A DNA stretch of 64,000 nt, from NCBI GenBank assembly GCA_019264575.1, contig JAHUZV010000010.1:1-64000 (forward strand), in the 5' to 3' direction. Below, piece by piece: positions 6,995 to 15,104 of this stretch. Source of the stretch: Vulcanococcus sp. (GTDB taxonomy: Bacteria; Cyanobacteriota; Cyanobacteriia; PCC-6307; Cyanobiaceae). Each line of letters begins with the position of its first letter. The stretch's first letter is position 1. A program made the translations under genes and the position numbers. The notes beneath the pieces were generated by a model. It was not told the origin of the DNA, searched no databases, and saw only the letters and a program-made list of their open reading frames with translations.

Positions 6995-8038
6995 TCAGGC
7001 CCGCGCCGGCAGGAACTGAAGCGGATTCACCGCACCGCGACCGGGGGGAAGGATTTCAAAGTGCAGGTGAGGGCCGGTGCTACGGCCAGTGCTGCCCATC
7101 TGGGAGATCACGGTGCCCTGATTCACCACTTGACCAACGCGCACCAGGATGCGGCTGTTGTGGGCGTAGCGGCTGCGGGATCCATCCGGATGGCGCAGCT
7201 CGACGAGGAAGCCATAGCCGCCGTCATCCCAGCCAGCCACCACCACTTCACCGCTGCGGGCGGCCACGATCGGGGTACCCACGTTGTTGGCCACATCGAT
7301 GCCCTTGTGCATACGGCCCCAGCGCCAGCCATAGCCGGAAGTGAAGATGCCCTTGGTGGGCCAGATCCAGCCGGTGTCGGCGAGTTCAGAGCCGGGATCA
7401 TTGCCGAAGCCGAAATCGGGTTGGTCGGGCCAGCTCAGACCGCCAGAAGCCGTGGGCTTCAATCCCAGGATCATCCGGCTGCGTCCAGGCGTGGAGTTGG
7501 CGACTCGGATCTGCGTACCAGCCACAAGGCGGGCGGCCTGCAGGCCCGGGTTCAGGCGCAACAGCTCCCCAATGCTCAGGTTGTAGCGGGTTGCGATCTT
7601 GGCCAGGCTGTCGCCGAGCCGGATGCGAGCGGGCTCCTGGGGCTCAGGCGGTGCTGCCAGAGGAGGGGAACGGCGCAGCTCACTGGTATCGATGGCGGCC
7701 AGCTGCTTGACCTTCTTGCTGCTCTGGGTTGGGAGGACGAGCCAGTCGCCGCTGCTGAAGGAATGGTCTTCGTTGACGTCGTTGAGCTTGGCGAGCTTGC
7801 TCTCGTCTTGGGCGAGCTTGTCAGCCAGTTCTTCGATGGAGATGGCGCTGCGCACCTTCACCCAGAGGCGATCGGTGGTGGGCAGTGCCGCGATCAGCTG
7901 CTCATTGGCAGCGAGGGAAGGCAGGGGAGCGGGATATGGCGGGCGCGAATCTGCGATCGAGGGGCCGACAACGGTGGCTACGGCGCCGATCGCGCTCGTA
8001 CTCACCAGGGTCGTGAATAAGAATTGATAAGGCTTCAT
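6995..8038 (-). CDS. Secreted LysM and M23 peptidase (murein hydrolase type)
   Basis: 347 residues from the ATG at 8038 (MKPYQFLFTTLVSTSAIGAV), which gives a signal peptide; upstream codons in the frame look non-coding. Two LysM-like modules follow (about residues 55-105 and 130-175), then a C-terminal M23/lysostaphin-type domain with the zinc ligands in HKGIDVA and HLHFE and a third His in RYAHNS. Such proteins bind and cut peptidoglycan or activate amidases in the periplasm. The gene stands alone between the tRNA and the trmL operon. Confidence 0.9.
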   Translation of the reverse strand: MKPYQFLFTTLVSTSAIGAVATVVGPSIADSRPPYPAPLPSLAANEQLIAALPTTDRLWVKVRSAISIEELADKLAQDESKLAKLNDVNEDHSFSSGDWLVLPTQSSKKVKQLAAIDTSELRRSPPLAAPPEPQEPARIRLGDSLAKIATRYNLSIGELLRLNPGLQAARLVAGTQIRVANSTPGRSRMILGLKPTASGGLSWPDQPDFGFGNDPGSELADTGWIWPTKGIFTSGYGWRWGRMHKGIDVANNVGTPIVAARSGEVVVAGWDDGGYGFLVELRHPDGSRSRYAHNSRILVRVGQVVNQGTVISQMGSTGRSTGPHLHFEILPPGRGAVNPLQFLPARA

Positions 8039-8192
8039 GCACCATTGGCCAGAGGTCAAAGCCCAGCGGAGAAGCCAGCATCCGTGAGCCGCGCTGAGAG
8101 TAACGGCTTGAACACAGCGCTGCAAGTAGTCGTGGTCACTCTTTTGGTTGACCAAATGAAAAAAGCCCGTGCTACCAGCGGATCTGGGCGAA

Positions 8193-8681
8193 TCAGGCTG
8201 ATCCCCCACCCGTCAGCTCCAGCTGACGGATCGCCTCGAACAGCACCACCCCAGCGGCGGTAGCGAGGTTCAAGCTGCGCACGCCACCCCCGTGCTCGAT
8301 CGCACCGGGCATGGGAATCGCGAGGCAGGCATCGGCCTCGGCGACCACCTCGGCCGGCAGGCCGCAGGTTTCGCGCCCGAACAGCAACCAGTCGTCAGCT
8401 TGATAGCGGAGCTGCGTATAGGGCTGGCTGCCGTTGCGGCTCAGAGCAAGCAAGCGCCCGCCTCGCCGTTGCTGCTGCTCACGAAAGGCCGTCCAATCGG
8501 CATGGCGATGCAGATCCACCCAAGGCCAGTAATCCAGGCCAGCGCGCTTGAGGGTGCGGTCACTGATTTCAAAGCCGAGGGGCTCAATCAAATGCAGCTC
8601 CGTGCGGGTGGCCGCGCAGGTGCGCGCCACATTGCCGGTGTTGGGCGGAATTTCAGGCTGAAACAGCACCAGGCGCGGCAT
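8193..8681 (-). CDS. trmL: tRNA (cytidine/uridine-34 2'-O)-methyltransferase TrmL
   Basis: 162 residues, the normal length for TrmL, a small SPOUT enzyme without an extra RNA-binding domain. Visible motifs are PEIPPNTGNVARTC (motif 1), LLFGRETCGLP (motif 2) and IPMPGAIEHGGGVRSLNLATA (motif 3, SAM knot). It uses SAM to methylate the ribose of wobble base 34 in tRNA-Leu isoacceptors. It is the last gene of a five-gene minus-strand operon. Its ATG shares a base with the stop of cobU (TGATG). Confidence 0.93.
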   Translation of the reverse strand: MPRLVLFQPEIPPNTGNVARTCAATRTELHLIEPLGFEISDRTLKRAGLDYWPWVDLHRHADWTAFREQQQRRGGRLLALSRNGSQPYTQLRYQADDWLLFGRETCGLPAEVVAEADACLAIPMPGAIEHGGGVRSLNLATAAGVVLFEAIRQLELTGGGSA

Positions 8682-9268
8682 CAGTGGCTCAGTGGAACGG
8701 GGTGACCCAGCACACTCAGATTGAGCGCTCGCCCTGCTACCACCAGCCAGGCGGTGTGGCAGTGCTGCATCAGGGTTTGCTGGAGGGCTCCGAGTCGATC
8801 GCGGAACAAGCCGCCGATGGCCGTGGGGGGCACGACGCCCCAGCCCGTTTCTTCAACAACCAGCAGCACAGGGCCTTCTTGCTGGGCGAGAGCCTCCACC
8901 AGCTGATCACAGCGGTTTTGCCACTGCGGCGTTGTGTCCTCGAGATGCCAGGCCACCCAAGTGCCCAGCGAATCGATCAACCGCAGCGCGGGCGTTTTGC
9001 CAGGGGCAGTGGCGCGCAGATCGTCCACCAGCTGGCCTCCCACCTCGCGGCAGCGCCAATGACCCGGCCGCCTGCGCTGGTGCGCCTGCACCCGCTCAGA
9101 CCAACTGGGATCGCTGCCGGAAGACGGTCCTGTGGCCAGGTAGTCCACGGGGCCGGTCCATCCCTGGGCCAAGTGCTCGGCCCAGCTGCTCTTGCCGCCG
9201 CGGCTGGGGCCACTGATCAGGATCAGGCCGCGAGGAGGCAGTTGAGCAGTGGCTGGCTCAACCACCAT
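8681..9268 (-). CDS. cobU: Adenosylcobinamide kinase / guanylyltransferase CobU
   Basis: 195 residues from the ATG at 9268, close to the usual CobU length. The P-loop is ISGPSRGGKSSWAE at about residues 18-31, and the C-terminal VVEETGWGVVP matches the family motif before the guanylylation region. The enzyme phosphorylates adenosylcobinamide and attaches GMP during assembly of the nucleotide loop of vitamin B12. It overlaps the end of pxcA by 11 bases and the start of trmL by one base, so it is co-translated in an operon not otherwise linked to B12. cobN and metH lie elsewhere in the window. Confidence 0.88.
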   Translation of the reverse strand: MVVEPATAQLPPRGLILISGPSRGGKSSWAEHLAQGWTGPVDYLATGPSSGSDPSWSERVQAHQRRRPGHWRCREVGGQLVDDLRATAPGKTPALRLIDSLGTWVAWHLEDTTPQWQNRCDQLVEALAQQEGPVLLVVEETGWGVVPPTAIGGLFRDRLGALQQTLMQHCHTAWLVVAGRALNLSVLGHPVPLSH

Positions 9269-10397
9269 CCATGCCGCGCAGGGTGGCAACGGCAGAGGGA
9301 GAGACGCGGTTGAGGTAGCGGAAGATCCAGTACTTGAAGATCGTGGCCAGCACCACCGGGAAGGTGGCGATGAACAAGAGGATGAAGTTCTCCTCCGCCG
9401 GCAAGCCCAGGTGGTGGGCAATGCCATCGAGCAGCACCGTCCAGCCTTCAGGGCTGTGGAAGCCCACGAAGATGTCGGTGAACAGGATGATCGCGAAGGC
9501 TTTGGCGCTATCGCTCAGGCCATAGACGGCTTCATCGAGGAATCCCCGCAGCACCTGCAGATCGCGCCGGCCGAGCACACACACCAGCGTGAAGCCCACC
9601 AGGGCTGCCAGGTCGGCCAGCACGTTTTTGGTGGCTTCCAGGCTCTCGTCATCCGCGTCCTGTTTGAGCTGATTGGCGCGGGCCATCAGGGCCGTTTGGA
9701 TCTCCTCGGGTGAAGGAGGGGCCTTGCCCTCAAGCAGAGCTTCAAATTCGAGTTCTTGCTGGTAGATCCGCAGCTTGTTCACCGCCTTCTCCTGCAGGTG
9801 CGGCTTCGTGTAGCTGAGGAAGGGGATGTCCGGCGCGAAACGATCCAGCAAGGGTGAGATCACCAGCGTGCGACTGGTTTGCTGCACGATCAACGGCACC
9901 AGGATCATCAGCAGGAAGATCCGCAGCGACACCAGCGTGGAGCTGCGCCGGCGGCGAAAGCCCTCCAACAGGGCCGTTTCAGCCTCGGGATCCAGCTGGC
10001 GGCGCACCCCATCGAACACCCCAAGCAGGCTGCGAGGCAGCAACTCAGGCGCGCGGGACAGGCTGGTGGAGCCACTGCGGCGCTGATAGCGCGATGCCAC
10101 CGATTGGATCAGCTGCAGCTGTCGCAACTCCTGGCTGTCGAGCTCGCCGCGGCGGTTCTGCAGGGTGGGCAGGTTCTCCTGGCACACCTCAAGCGCAGCC
10201 CGGAAGCGGCGCAACATCTGCGCCTGGGCCTGCTTGGGAATGCTCAGCTGCAGCTCTGGGCGAACAGGGCGGTCGTTGTAGTACTCGAGCTCCAGGCTCT
10301 GAATCAGCAACGCCGCCTCGTAGGCCCGCTCCAGATTCAGGCTCAGATCGCTGGTGGTAGCGCGATCAAACGCGCCCATCCAATCGGTCAACCCCAT
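9258..10397 (-). CDS. pxcA: Proton extrusion protein PxcA (CemA family)
   Basis: 379 residues, near the usual cyanobacterial size. The N-terminal half is soluble. Hydrophobic segments follow at about residues 156-180 (LRIFLLMILVPLIVQQT), 260-280 (LAALVGFTLVCVLG), 300-320 and 340-370 (FILLFIATFPVVLATIFKYW). The segment VGFHSPEGWTVLL and the end EENFILLFIATFPV are hallmarks of the PxcA/CemA family, which supports light-induced proton export and inorganic carbon uptake. It lies 7 bases after psb32 in the same operon. Confidence 0.93.
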   Translation of the reverse strand: MGLTDWMGAFDRATTSDLSLNLERAYEAALLIQSLELEYYNDRPVRPELQLSIPKQAQAQMLRRFRAALEVCQENLPTLQNRRGELDSQELRQLQLIQSVASRYQRRSGSTSLSRAPELLPRSLLGVFDGVRRQLDPEAETALLEGFRRRRSSTLVSLRIFLLMILVPLIVQQTSRTLVISPLLDRFAPDIPFLSYTKPHLQEKAVNKLRIYQQELEFEALLEGKAPPSPEEIQTALMARANQLKQDADDESLEATKNVLADLAALVGFTLVCVLGRRDLQVLRGFLDEAVYGLSDSAKAFAIILFTDIFVGFHSPEGWTVLLDGIAHHLGLPAEENFILLFIATFPVVLATIFKYWIFRYLNRVSPSAVATLRGMDGG

Positions 10398-10404
10398 AGC
10401 TGCT

Positions 10405-11112
10405 TCAGCGGGAGAAGACCCACCAGGTGATCATCGGCACCAGTGTGCCAACCACGAGCAACACGACAACCCACAGGAAGGCATTGCTCGACTGGGTTTC
10501 CTCACGGGTGGGGATGTTGGTTTCGATCGGCATGCGCTCCGCCAGTTGCGGCGGGCCGGGATCTTCGCCGCCATTGAGCACCACGGCCAGACGATCCAGC
10601 GCATCAACGCTGGCCTGGCGGTAGCGGGCCCCCTCGCGCAGGGGCAGGCCCATGGTGCTGATCGCTGTGCTCGAGAGCAGCTCACTGGGCAGCTGACCCT
10701 CGAGATCCGAGGAGGCCACCACAGCGGCACTGTTGTTCTGCGACTCGATCAACAGCAGGAGCAGTGAGCGATCCGGTTCATCAGCGCTCCAGCGCTCCAC
10801 CAGCTGCTCACCCAGGGCATCGAGGCTGAGGCCGTAGTCGAGGCGGCGCAAGGTGACCAGGCGGGCATCGATGTGATCGCCACCGAACTCCTGCAGGCGG
10901 CGATCCAGCTCAGTGCCCGCAGCGCGGCTGAGCAGATCGGCCTCATCGATCACATGGCTGGCCGGTGGTTGCGCCGGAAAGTCGGCCGCACCGGTGGCCC
11001 AGGCCGCCGCTGGAAGTGCCAGGCCGGCAAACAGCAGCGCTGCACTCAGCAGTACTGCCGACAGACGCGCGCGAATCACGTGCCCCACGGATGCAGTCGG
11101 ATGGTTCGACAC
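10405..11112 (-). CDS. psb32: TPM-domain protein, Psb32-like photosystem II repair factor
   Basis: Up to 235 residues from a GTG; further GTG codons at 11088 and 11079 are alternative starts. A signal peptide is visible (LSAVLLSAALLFAGLALPAAA). A TPM domain follows at about residues 52-180 (HVIDEADLLSRAAGTELDRR, LLLLIESQNNSAAVVAS), then a C-terminal membrane helix (NAFLWVVVLLVVGTLVPMIT). This order matches cyanobacterial Psb32 and plant TLP18.3, thylakoid lumen proteins that aid photosystem II repair. Membership of the Psb32 group rather than another TPM protein is an inference helped by its neighbour pxcA. Confidence 0.78.
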   Translation of the reverse strand: MSNHPTASVGHVIRARLSAVLLSAALLFAGLALPAAAWATGAADFPAQPPASHVIDEADLLSRAAGTELDRRLQEFGGDHIDARLVTLRRLDYGLSLDALGEQLVERWSADEPDRSLLLLLIESQNNSAAVVASSDLEGQLPSELLSSTAISTMGLPLREGARYRQASVDALDRLAVVLNGGEDPGPPQLAERMPIETNIPTREETQSSNAFLWVVVLLVVGTLVPMITWWVFSR

Positions 11113-11121
11113 AGTCTGCCG

Positions 11122-11556
11122 TCAGCCCGCCAGGCTGTCGCGGTTGAGGATGGCCACCACATCAACAATCACGCGGGCCCTGTCGCTCTCCACAGCCAAG
11201 GCCTGGCTGAGGGTGACCAGAAAGGTTTGCTCAGCCTTGGATTCCACGTGATCGGCTTGGGTGAGAGCAGCGGCCACGGCCAAAGCTGTTTCAGCGGCTT
11301 CAGGGGGCAGCAAGGGAGCCGCATGGCTCACAAGGGCTTCCCACCCCTGTTCACGCAACAGCTGCAACAGGCGATCCAGCAGCTCGCCCATCGCCTGATC
11401 ACTGAGCTGGCAATAGGGCTCGCGAAATTCAAGCTGTTGGCGCAGGCTCCTGGCTTCCAGGCTGGCCAACTCGCCATCACAGGCCACGGCCGCCAGGGCG
11501 ATCGCGGCAAAGGCTTCCGCGGCGGTGCTGATTGGGGAAGCGCTGAGGTTGGCCAT
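11122..11556 (-). CDS. TerB-like helical protein
   Basis: 144 residues, all helical, with the acidic signature VACDGELASLEARSL early and a second acidic loop (ADHVESKAEQTFLVTLSQAL) about 75 residues later, as in the TerB/DjlA-N fold. The role of such stand-alone proteins in cyanobacteria is unknown; in other bacteria TerB is linked to metal and stress responses. It is the first gene of the operon leading to psb32, pxcA, cobU and trmL. The ATG lies 117 bases from the divergent ccb4-like gene, so promoters for both probably share this gap. Confidence 0.75.
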   Translation of the reverse strand: MANLSASPISTAAEAFAAIALAAVACDGELASLEARSLRQQLEFREPYCQLSDQAMGELLDRLLQLLREQGWEALVSHAAPLLPPEAAETALAVAAALTQADHVESKAEQTFLVTLSQALAVESDRARVIVDVVAILNRDSLAG

Positions 11557-11673
11557 GGCTGGTGCCGATCCGCGGGCAGTGGCTGCATTCGAGCGCTATC
11601 ACCCCAGGCCTGCCAATTCCTTTGTCACCAGTTGTGAGAGGGTGCGACGGCCATCTCTGCCTCTTTCGCTGCG

Positions 11674-12336
11674 ATGGGCCTCGCCGCCCGCCTCTGTCTC
11701 AGCGCCGGTGTGGCCGGCCTCGCCCTGTGTGTGGCGAATCAGCTCACGGCGCCGCAACTCACCCCGGCGTTGGAGCGGGCGGGAGTGCTGGCCAGCTTCC
11801 TGGCGGTGGGCTTGATGTTGGTGTCGATCTTGTGGACGCGGGCGGTTCCCGTGGCACCGGAGCGCGTGGAGCTCGAGGGTGAGCAGGGGTTGCGTCTCGC
11901 CGACGATCTGCCGGAACCGTTGCGTCAGGAGTTGGCCTGGGGGAGCCAGATGTTGCTCACGGCCACACCGGCGGCCACGGTGCTGCTGCATTGGCAGGGG
12001 CGCACCCTGCTGGAGCGCGGTGTGCTCGGCGTGGGTGGTTTTGCCCCGGGAGCCATCTGCCAGCGGGCCTGGAGCACCGGCAAGGCGATTGGGCTGGTGA
12101 ACCTGAAGCTCTACCCAGGGCGCGATGAATTTCAGGGGCTACCCAGTGGGATCCCCGCGGTGATCGTTCAGCCGATCGGAGATGAAGGCGTGTTATTGCT
12201 GGCGGGATGGTCGCCCCGCTGTTTCAGCCGCAGCGATGAAACCTGGCTGGAGGGCTGGAGCCTCAAGCTCAGAAGCGCACTGCAGGAGCTGAACGACCCT
12301 GCTGTTTCGCTCCCTTCTGAGCCGGCGGGAGCGTGA
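11674..12336 (+). CDS. Cofactor assembly of complex C subunit B (CCB2/CCB4-like)
   Basis: 220 residues. Two N-terminal membrane helices (about residues 5-22 and 36-55) are followed by a soluble domain with LLTATPAATVLLHWQGRTLL, GKAIGLVNLKLYPGRDEFQG and a C-terminal VLLLAGWSPRCFSRSDETWL. This is the pattern of the cyanobacterial relatives of CCB2 and CCB4, which help attach haem ci to cytochrome b6 on the stromal side. Its end overlaps the end of the convergent lptC gene by 68 bases. The family assignment is from remembered sequence features. Confidence 0.78.
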   Translation: MGLAARLCLSAGVAGLALCVANQLTAPQLTPALERAGVLASFLAVGLMLVSILWTRAVPVAPERVELEGEQGLRLADDLPEPLRQELAWGSQMLLTATPAATVLLHWQGRTLLERGVLGVGGFAPGAICQRAWSTGKAIGLVNLKLYPGRDEFQGLPSGIPAVIVQPIGDEGVLLLAGWSPRCFSRSDETWLEGWSLKLRSALQELNDPAVSLPSEPAGA

Positions 12337-13447
12337 ACTGGGAGTTCACCTTGGCTCCCGGCGAACTGAACACAGCGGTGCCGTCTTTGCCGATCGAGCC
12401 CCGCAATTCGCTGGAGCGGGTGATCTGTTTGTAGGCCTGGCGGCGCAACACCACATCCCCTTGGGCCTGGAACCTGCCGGTGGGCCAGTTCCATTGGCAG
12501 CGCTGGGCTGTGAGCTGTTCTGAAGGCTGGCGCAGATTGCAGCCCGCCGGGATGAACACGGTGCTGGTGGCGAGATCCACCTTGAACTGCTGCCCCTCGC
12601 CCTGCAGCTTGTTGAAAGCCCCCTGGAACGGTTGATCGCTGCTCAGTTGTTGGTCGTTGATCAACCAGCGGGTTTGCTGCGCATTGAGCCAACCCTTGCG
12701 CTTGGGATCACGCACCTGCACCGGAGCGATCAGATCCACAAAGCCCTCGCGCAGGTTGCCGTTGAGCGCAGAGGCGGTGAGGTTGAGCTGGCCGTCCTTG
12801 TCGCGGCGCAGGCCACGCACCTGTTGCGGAGCCTTGAGATCGCCCTGCTCAGGCTTCCAGTCCACCTGGGCTGTTTGCACGCGCAGGGGGGCGGGCTTGG
12901 CTTTGGTATTGGCCTTGGCAGCGCCCTTGGCCTTGGGATCCCACTGCTCGAGCACGGGGGAGCCGCGCAACTCGATCAGGTCACGATCGAGGTAGTAGGT
13001 GGCCAATTGAGCGGTGATGCGCGACTGACGATCCAACGCTGCCGGCTTGCGATCGATCAGCATCAGCGATTGGCTCGGAATCCAGCGGGCCTGTTCGCCC
13101 GTGATCCGAACGGGGTTCTGGCCCAGCAGGGTGATCTCCACATCACCTTCCAACTGGATGGCCTGACCATCGCCGATCACGGTGGCGCTGGTGGCGCTGA
13201 TGCGGATGTTGGCCTTGCCGCGTTTGAACACCGTGCCGCGTGGTTGGCGAGCCTGAGCCACCTGACGGGTGATGTCGTAGCGGGTTTCCGGACTCTTCAG
13301 GTTCCAGGCCGGCCGGCCCTTGGCATCCTGCTGTTCCAGGTCCAACGACTTGAACACAAACGGCTCGGAGGGCGGCGGCACCTTCGGCTTGCTGCTGACG
13401 CAGCCGCTAACGATCAGGGCGATCGCAACCCCAGCGAGACGTTTCAC
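12269..13447 (-). CDS. lptC: LPS export protein LptC, long cyanobacterial form
   Basis: 392 residues from a GTG at 13447, which gives a lipoprotein-like signal (VKRLAGVAIALIVSGC, Cys at residue 16). A longer frame to 13480 would overlap metG. Beta-rich LptC/OstA-like repeats fill the rest (AQARQPRGTVFKRGKANIRI, VIGDGQAIQLEGDVEITL, ITGEQARWIPSQSLMLID). E. coli LptC is about 190 residues; cyanobacterial forms are about twice as long, as here. LptC bridges the LptB2FG transporter and LptA in the periplasm. It follows metG by 10 bases. Confidence 0.88.
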   Translation of the reverse strand: MKRLAGVAIALIVSGCVSSKPKVPPPSEPFVFKSLDLEQQDAKGRPAWNLKSPETRYDITRQVAQARQPRGTVFKRGKANIRISATSATVIGDGQAIQLEGDVEITLLGQNPVRITGEQARWIPSQSLMLIDRKPAALDRQSRITAQLATYYLDRDLIELRGSPVLEQWDPKAKGAAKANTKAKPAPLRVQTAQVDWKPEQGDLKAPQQVRGLRRDKDGQLNLTASALNGNLREGFVDLIAPVQVRDPKRKGWLNAQQTRWLINDQQLSSDQPFQGAFNKLQGEGQQFKVDLATSTVFIPAGCNLRQPSEQLTAQRCQWNWPTGRFQAQGDVVLRRQAYKQITRSSELRGSIGKDGTAVFSSPGAKVNSQFTLPPAQKGAKQQGRSAPAVRF

Positions 13448-13457
13448 GGCAATCGGC

Positions 13458-15026
13458 TCAAAGGGGCTCGCTGAGTTCAAGGCGGGCCATCACCGGCGAG
13501 GGTTCTGGCAGCGGCGCCCCACTCTGCAGCGCGCCCCATTCCAGCTGAGTCAGCCAGGCGCCATCGGGCTGAGCGGTGGCGGAGGAATCCGGAATGCTCT
13601 GGCCCAGCTGCAGCAGCATGCGCTCACTCAGATCCGGGAGGAGCGGTGCCATCAGCAGGGCCGTGATCCGAGCCGCCTCGAGAACGGCGTAAAGGTCGTC
13701 AGCCACCTGATCGCGCGTGCCTTCCTGCTTCATGCGGCTCCAGGGGGCCTGCTCGTTGAGGAAGCCGTTGGCGGCAATGGCCAGCTGGAGGGCGGCTTCT
13801 GCAGCACTGCGAAACTCCAGCTGCTCCAGGCCCTGGAGCACCGTCGTGCGGGCCTGGGCGGCCGCCTGAGCGAGCGGGTGATCGCTACCTATGGCCGCTG
13901 AGGCCGGCGGCACGGCGTTGTCAAACCAGCGGCGCGCCATCGAGCTGGTGCGGTTGAGCATGTTGCCGATGGTGTTCGCCAGGTCGTTGTTCACCAGATC
14001 GCTGAAGCGCTGCTGCTGAAAATCACCGTCGTCGCCGAAGGGGATATCGCGCAGCAGATACCAACGCACCGCATCGCGGCCGCAGCGCTCAAGCAGATCC
14101 GCCGGATCGAGCACATTGCCGAGGGATTTGCCCATCTTCTGGCCCTCACGGGTGAGGAAGCCATGGCCAAACACCTTGGCCGGCAGGGGCAACCCGGCCG
14201 ACAGCAGCATCGCCGGCCAATACACGGCGTGAAAGCGCAGGATGTCTTTGCCGATCACGTGCACGGAAGCCGGCCAGCCGCGGCTGAGGGCGGTGTCGAG
14301 ATCTGGGGCGTCGCTCTGCTCCAGCAGGGCGGTGATGTAGCCGAGTAGGGCGTCGAACCACACATAAAAGGTGTGGCCCTCATGGCCGGGCACCGGGATC
14401 CCCCAGGGCAGGTTCACGCGCGAAATCGAGAAATCGCGCAGGCCCTGCTTCACGAAGTTCTCCACCTCGTTGCGGCGGCTGGCCGGCTGGATGAAGCCCG
14501 GCTGGGCGATCAACGCCTCGATCTGCTCTTGATAGCGGGAGAGCCGGAAAAACAGATTCACCTCATCGCGCCATTCCAGCGGCCGCTTGTGGGTGGGGCA
14601 CTCGGGATCCTGGGCTTCGTGGGGATCGTCTTTGAATTCCTCGCAGGCCACGCAGTACCAACCCTGCTGGCGGCCTTCCACGATGTCTCCGTTGGCTTCC
14701 ACCCTTGCGAAGAACTGCTCCACGATCTGGCGGTGGCGCGGATCGGTGGTGCGAATCAGGCGGTTGTTGCTGATCTGCCAGCGCTCCCACAGCTCCCGGT
14801 ATTGAGCACTCACGCCATCGCAGTGGGCCTGGGGGCTCAGGCCGGCGGCTTCCGCCGTGCGTTGGATCTTCTGCCCGTGCTCATCGCAGCCGGTGATGAA
14901 CAGCACCTGCTCACCCTTGAGCCGCTTAAACCGCGCCAAGGCATCACAGGCCAGCGTGGTGTAGGCGCTGCCCAGGTGCGGCTTGTCGTTGACGTAATAG
15001 AGCGGGGTGGTGAGGGTGTAAGTCAT
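13458..15026 (-). CDS. metG: Methionyl-tRNA synthetase
   Basis: 522 residues, a class I synthetase. The HIGH-type motif is PHLGSAY at about residues 17-23 and the KMSKS-type motif is KMGKS in GQKMGKSLGNV. A zinc-knuckle insertion is visible (CVACEEFKDD, then CPTHK). The C-terminal anticodon-binding helical domain is present; the dimerising tRNA-binding extension of the E. coli enzyme is absent, as usual in cyanobacteria. It charges tRNA-Met. Divergent from the FAD oxidoreductase gene, with lptC behind it. Confidence 0.96.
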   Translation of the reverse strand: MTYTLTTPLYYVNDKPHLGSAYTTLACDALARFKRLKGEQVLFITGCDEHGQKIQRTAEAAGLSPQAHCDGVSAQYRELWERWQISNNRLIRTTDPRHRQIVEQFFARVEANGDIVEGRQQGWYCVACEEFKDDPHEAQDPECPTHKRPLEWRDEVNLFFRLSRYQEQIEALIAQPGFIQPASRRNEVENFVKQGLRDFSISRVNLPWGIPVPGHEGHTFYVWFDALLGYITALLEQSDAPDLDTALSRGWPASVHVIGKDILRFHAVYWPAMLLSAGLPLPAKVFGHGFLTREGQKMGKSLGNVLDPADLLERCGRDAVRWYLLRDIPFGDDGDFQQQRFSDLVNNDLANTIGNMLNRTSSMARRWFDNAVPPASAAIGSDHPLAQAAAQARTTVLQGLEQLEFRSAAEAALQLAIAANGFLNEQAPWSRMKQEGTRDQVADDLYAVLEAARITALLMAPLLPDLSERMLLQLGQSIPDSSATAQPDGAWLTQLEWGALQSGAPLPEPSPVMARLELSEPL

Positions 15027-15104
15027 CGGGCGGATCCTACGGAGCAGCGCCGTGGCTTTCAGCGCAGTCCTGCGAGGCTCTTGGCAGTTGCGCTCGCGAT
15101 ACCG

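Noticed and set aside
7061..8020. 319-codon frame on the plus strand
   Set aside because: Antisense to the M23/LysM peptidase gene. High G+C makes long shadow frames common; its composition (Ala/Gly/His-rich) is not protein-like.
14373..15104. Long open extension in front of the FAD oxidoreductase
   Set aside because: It lies fully antisense to metG, whose motifs prove the minus strand is coding. The extension has no family features; the ATG at 15105 directly precedes the FAD fold.
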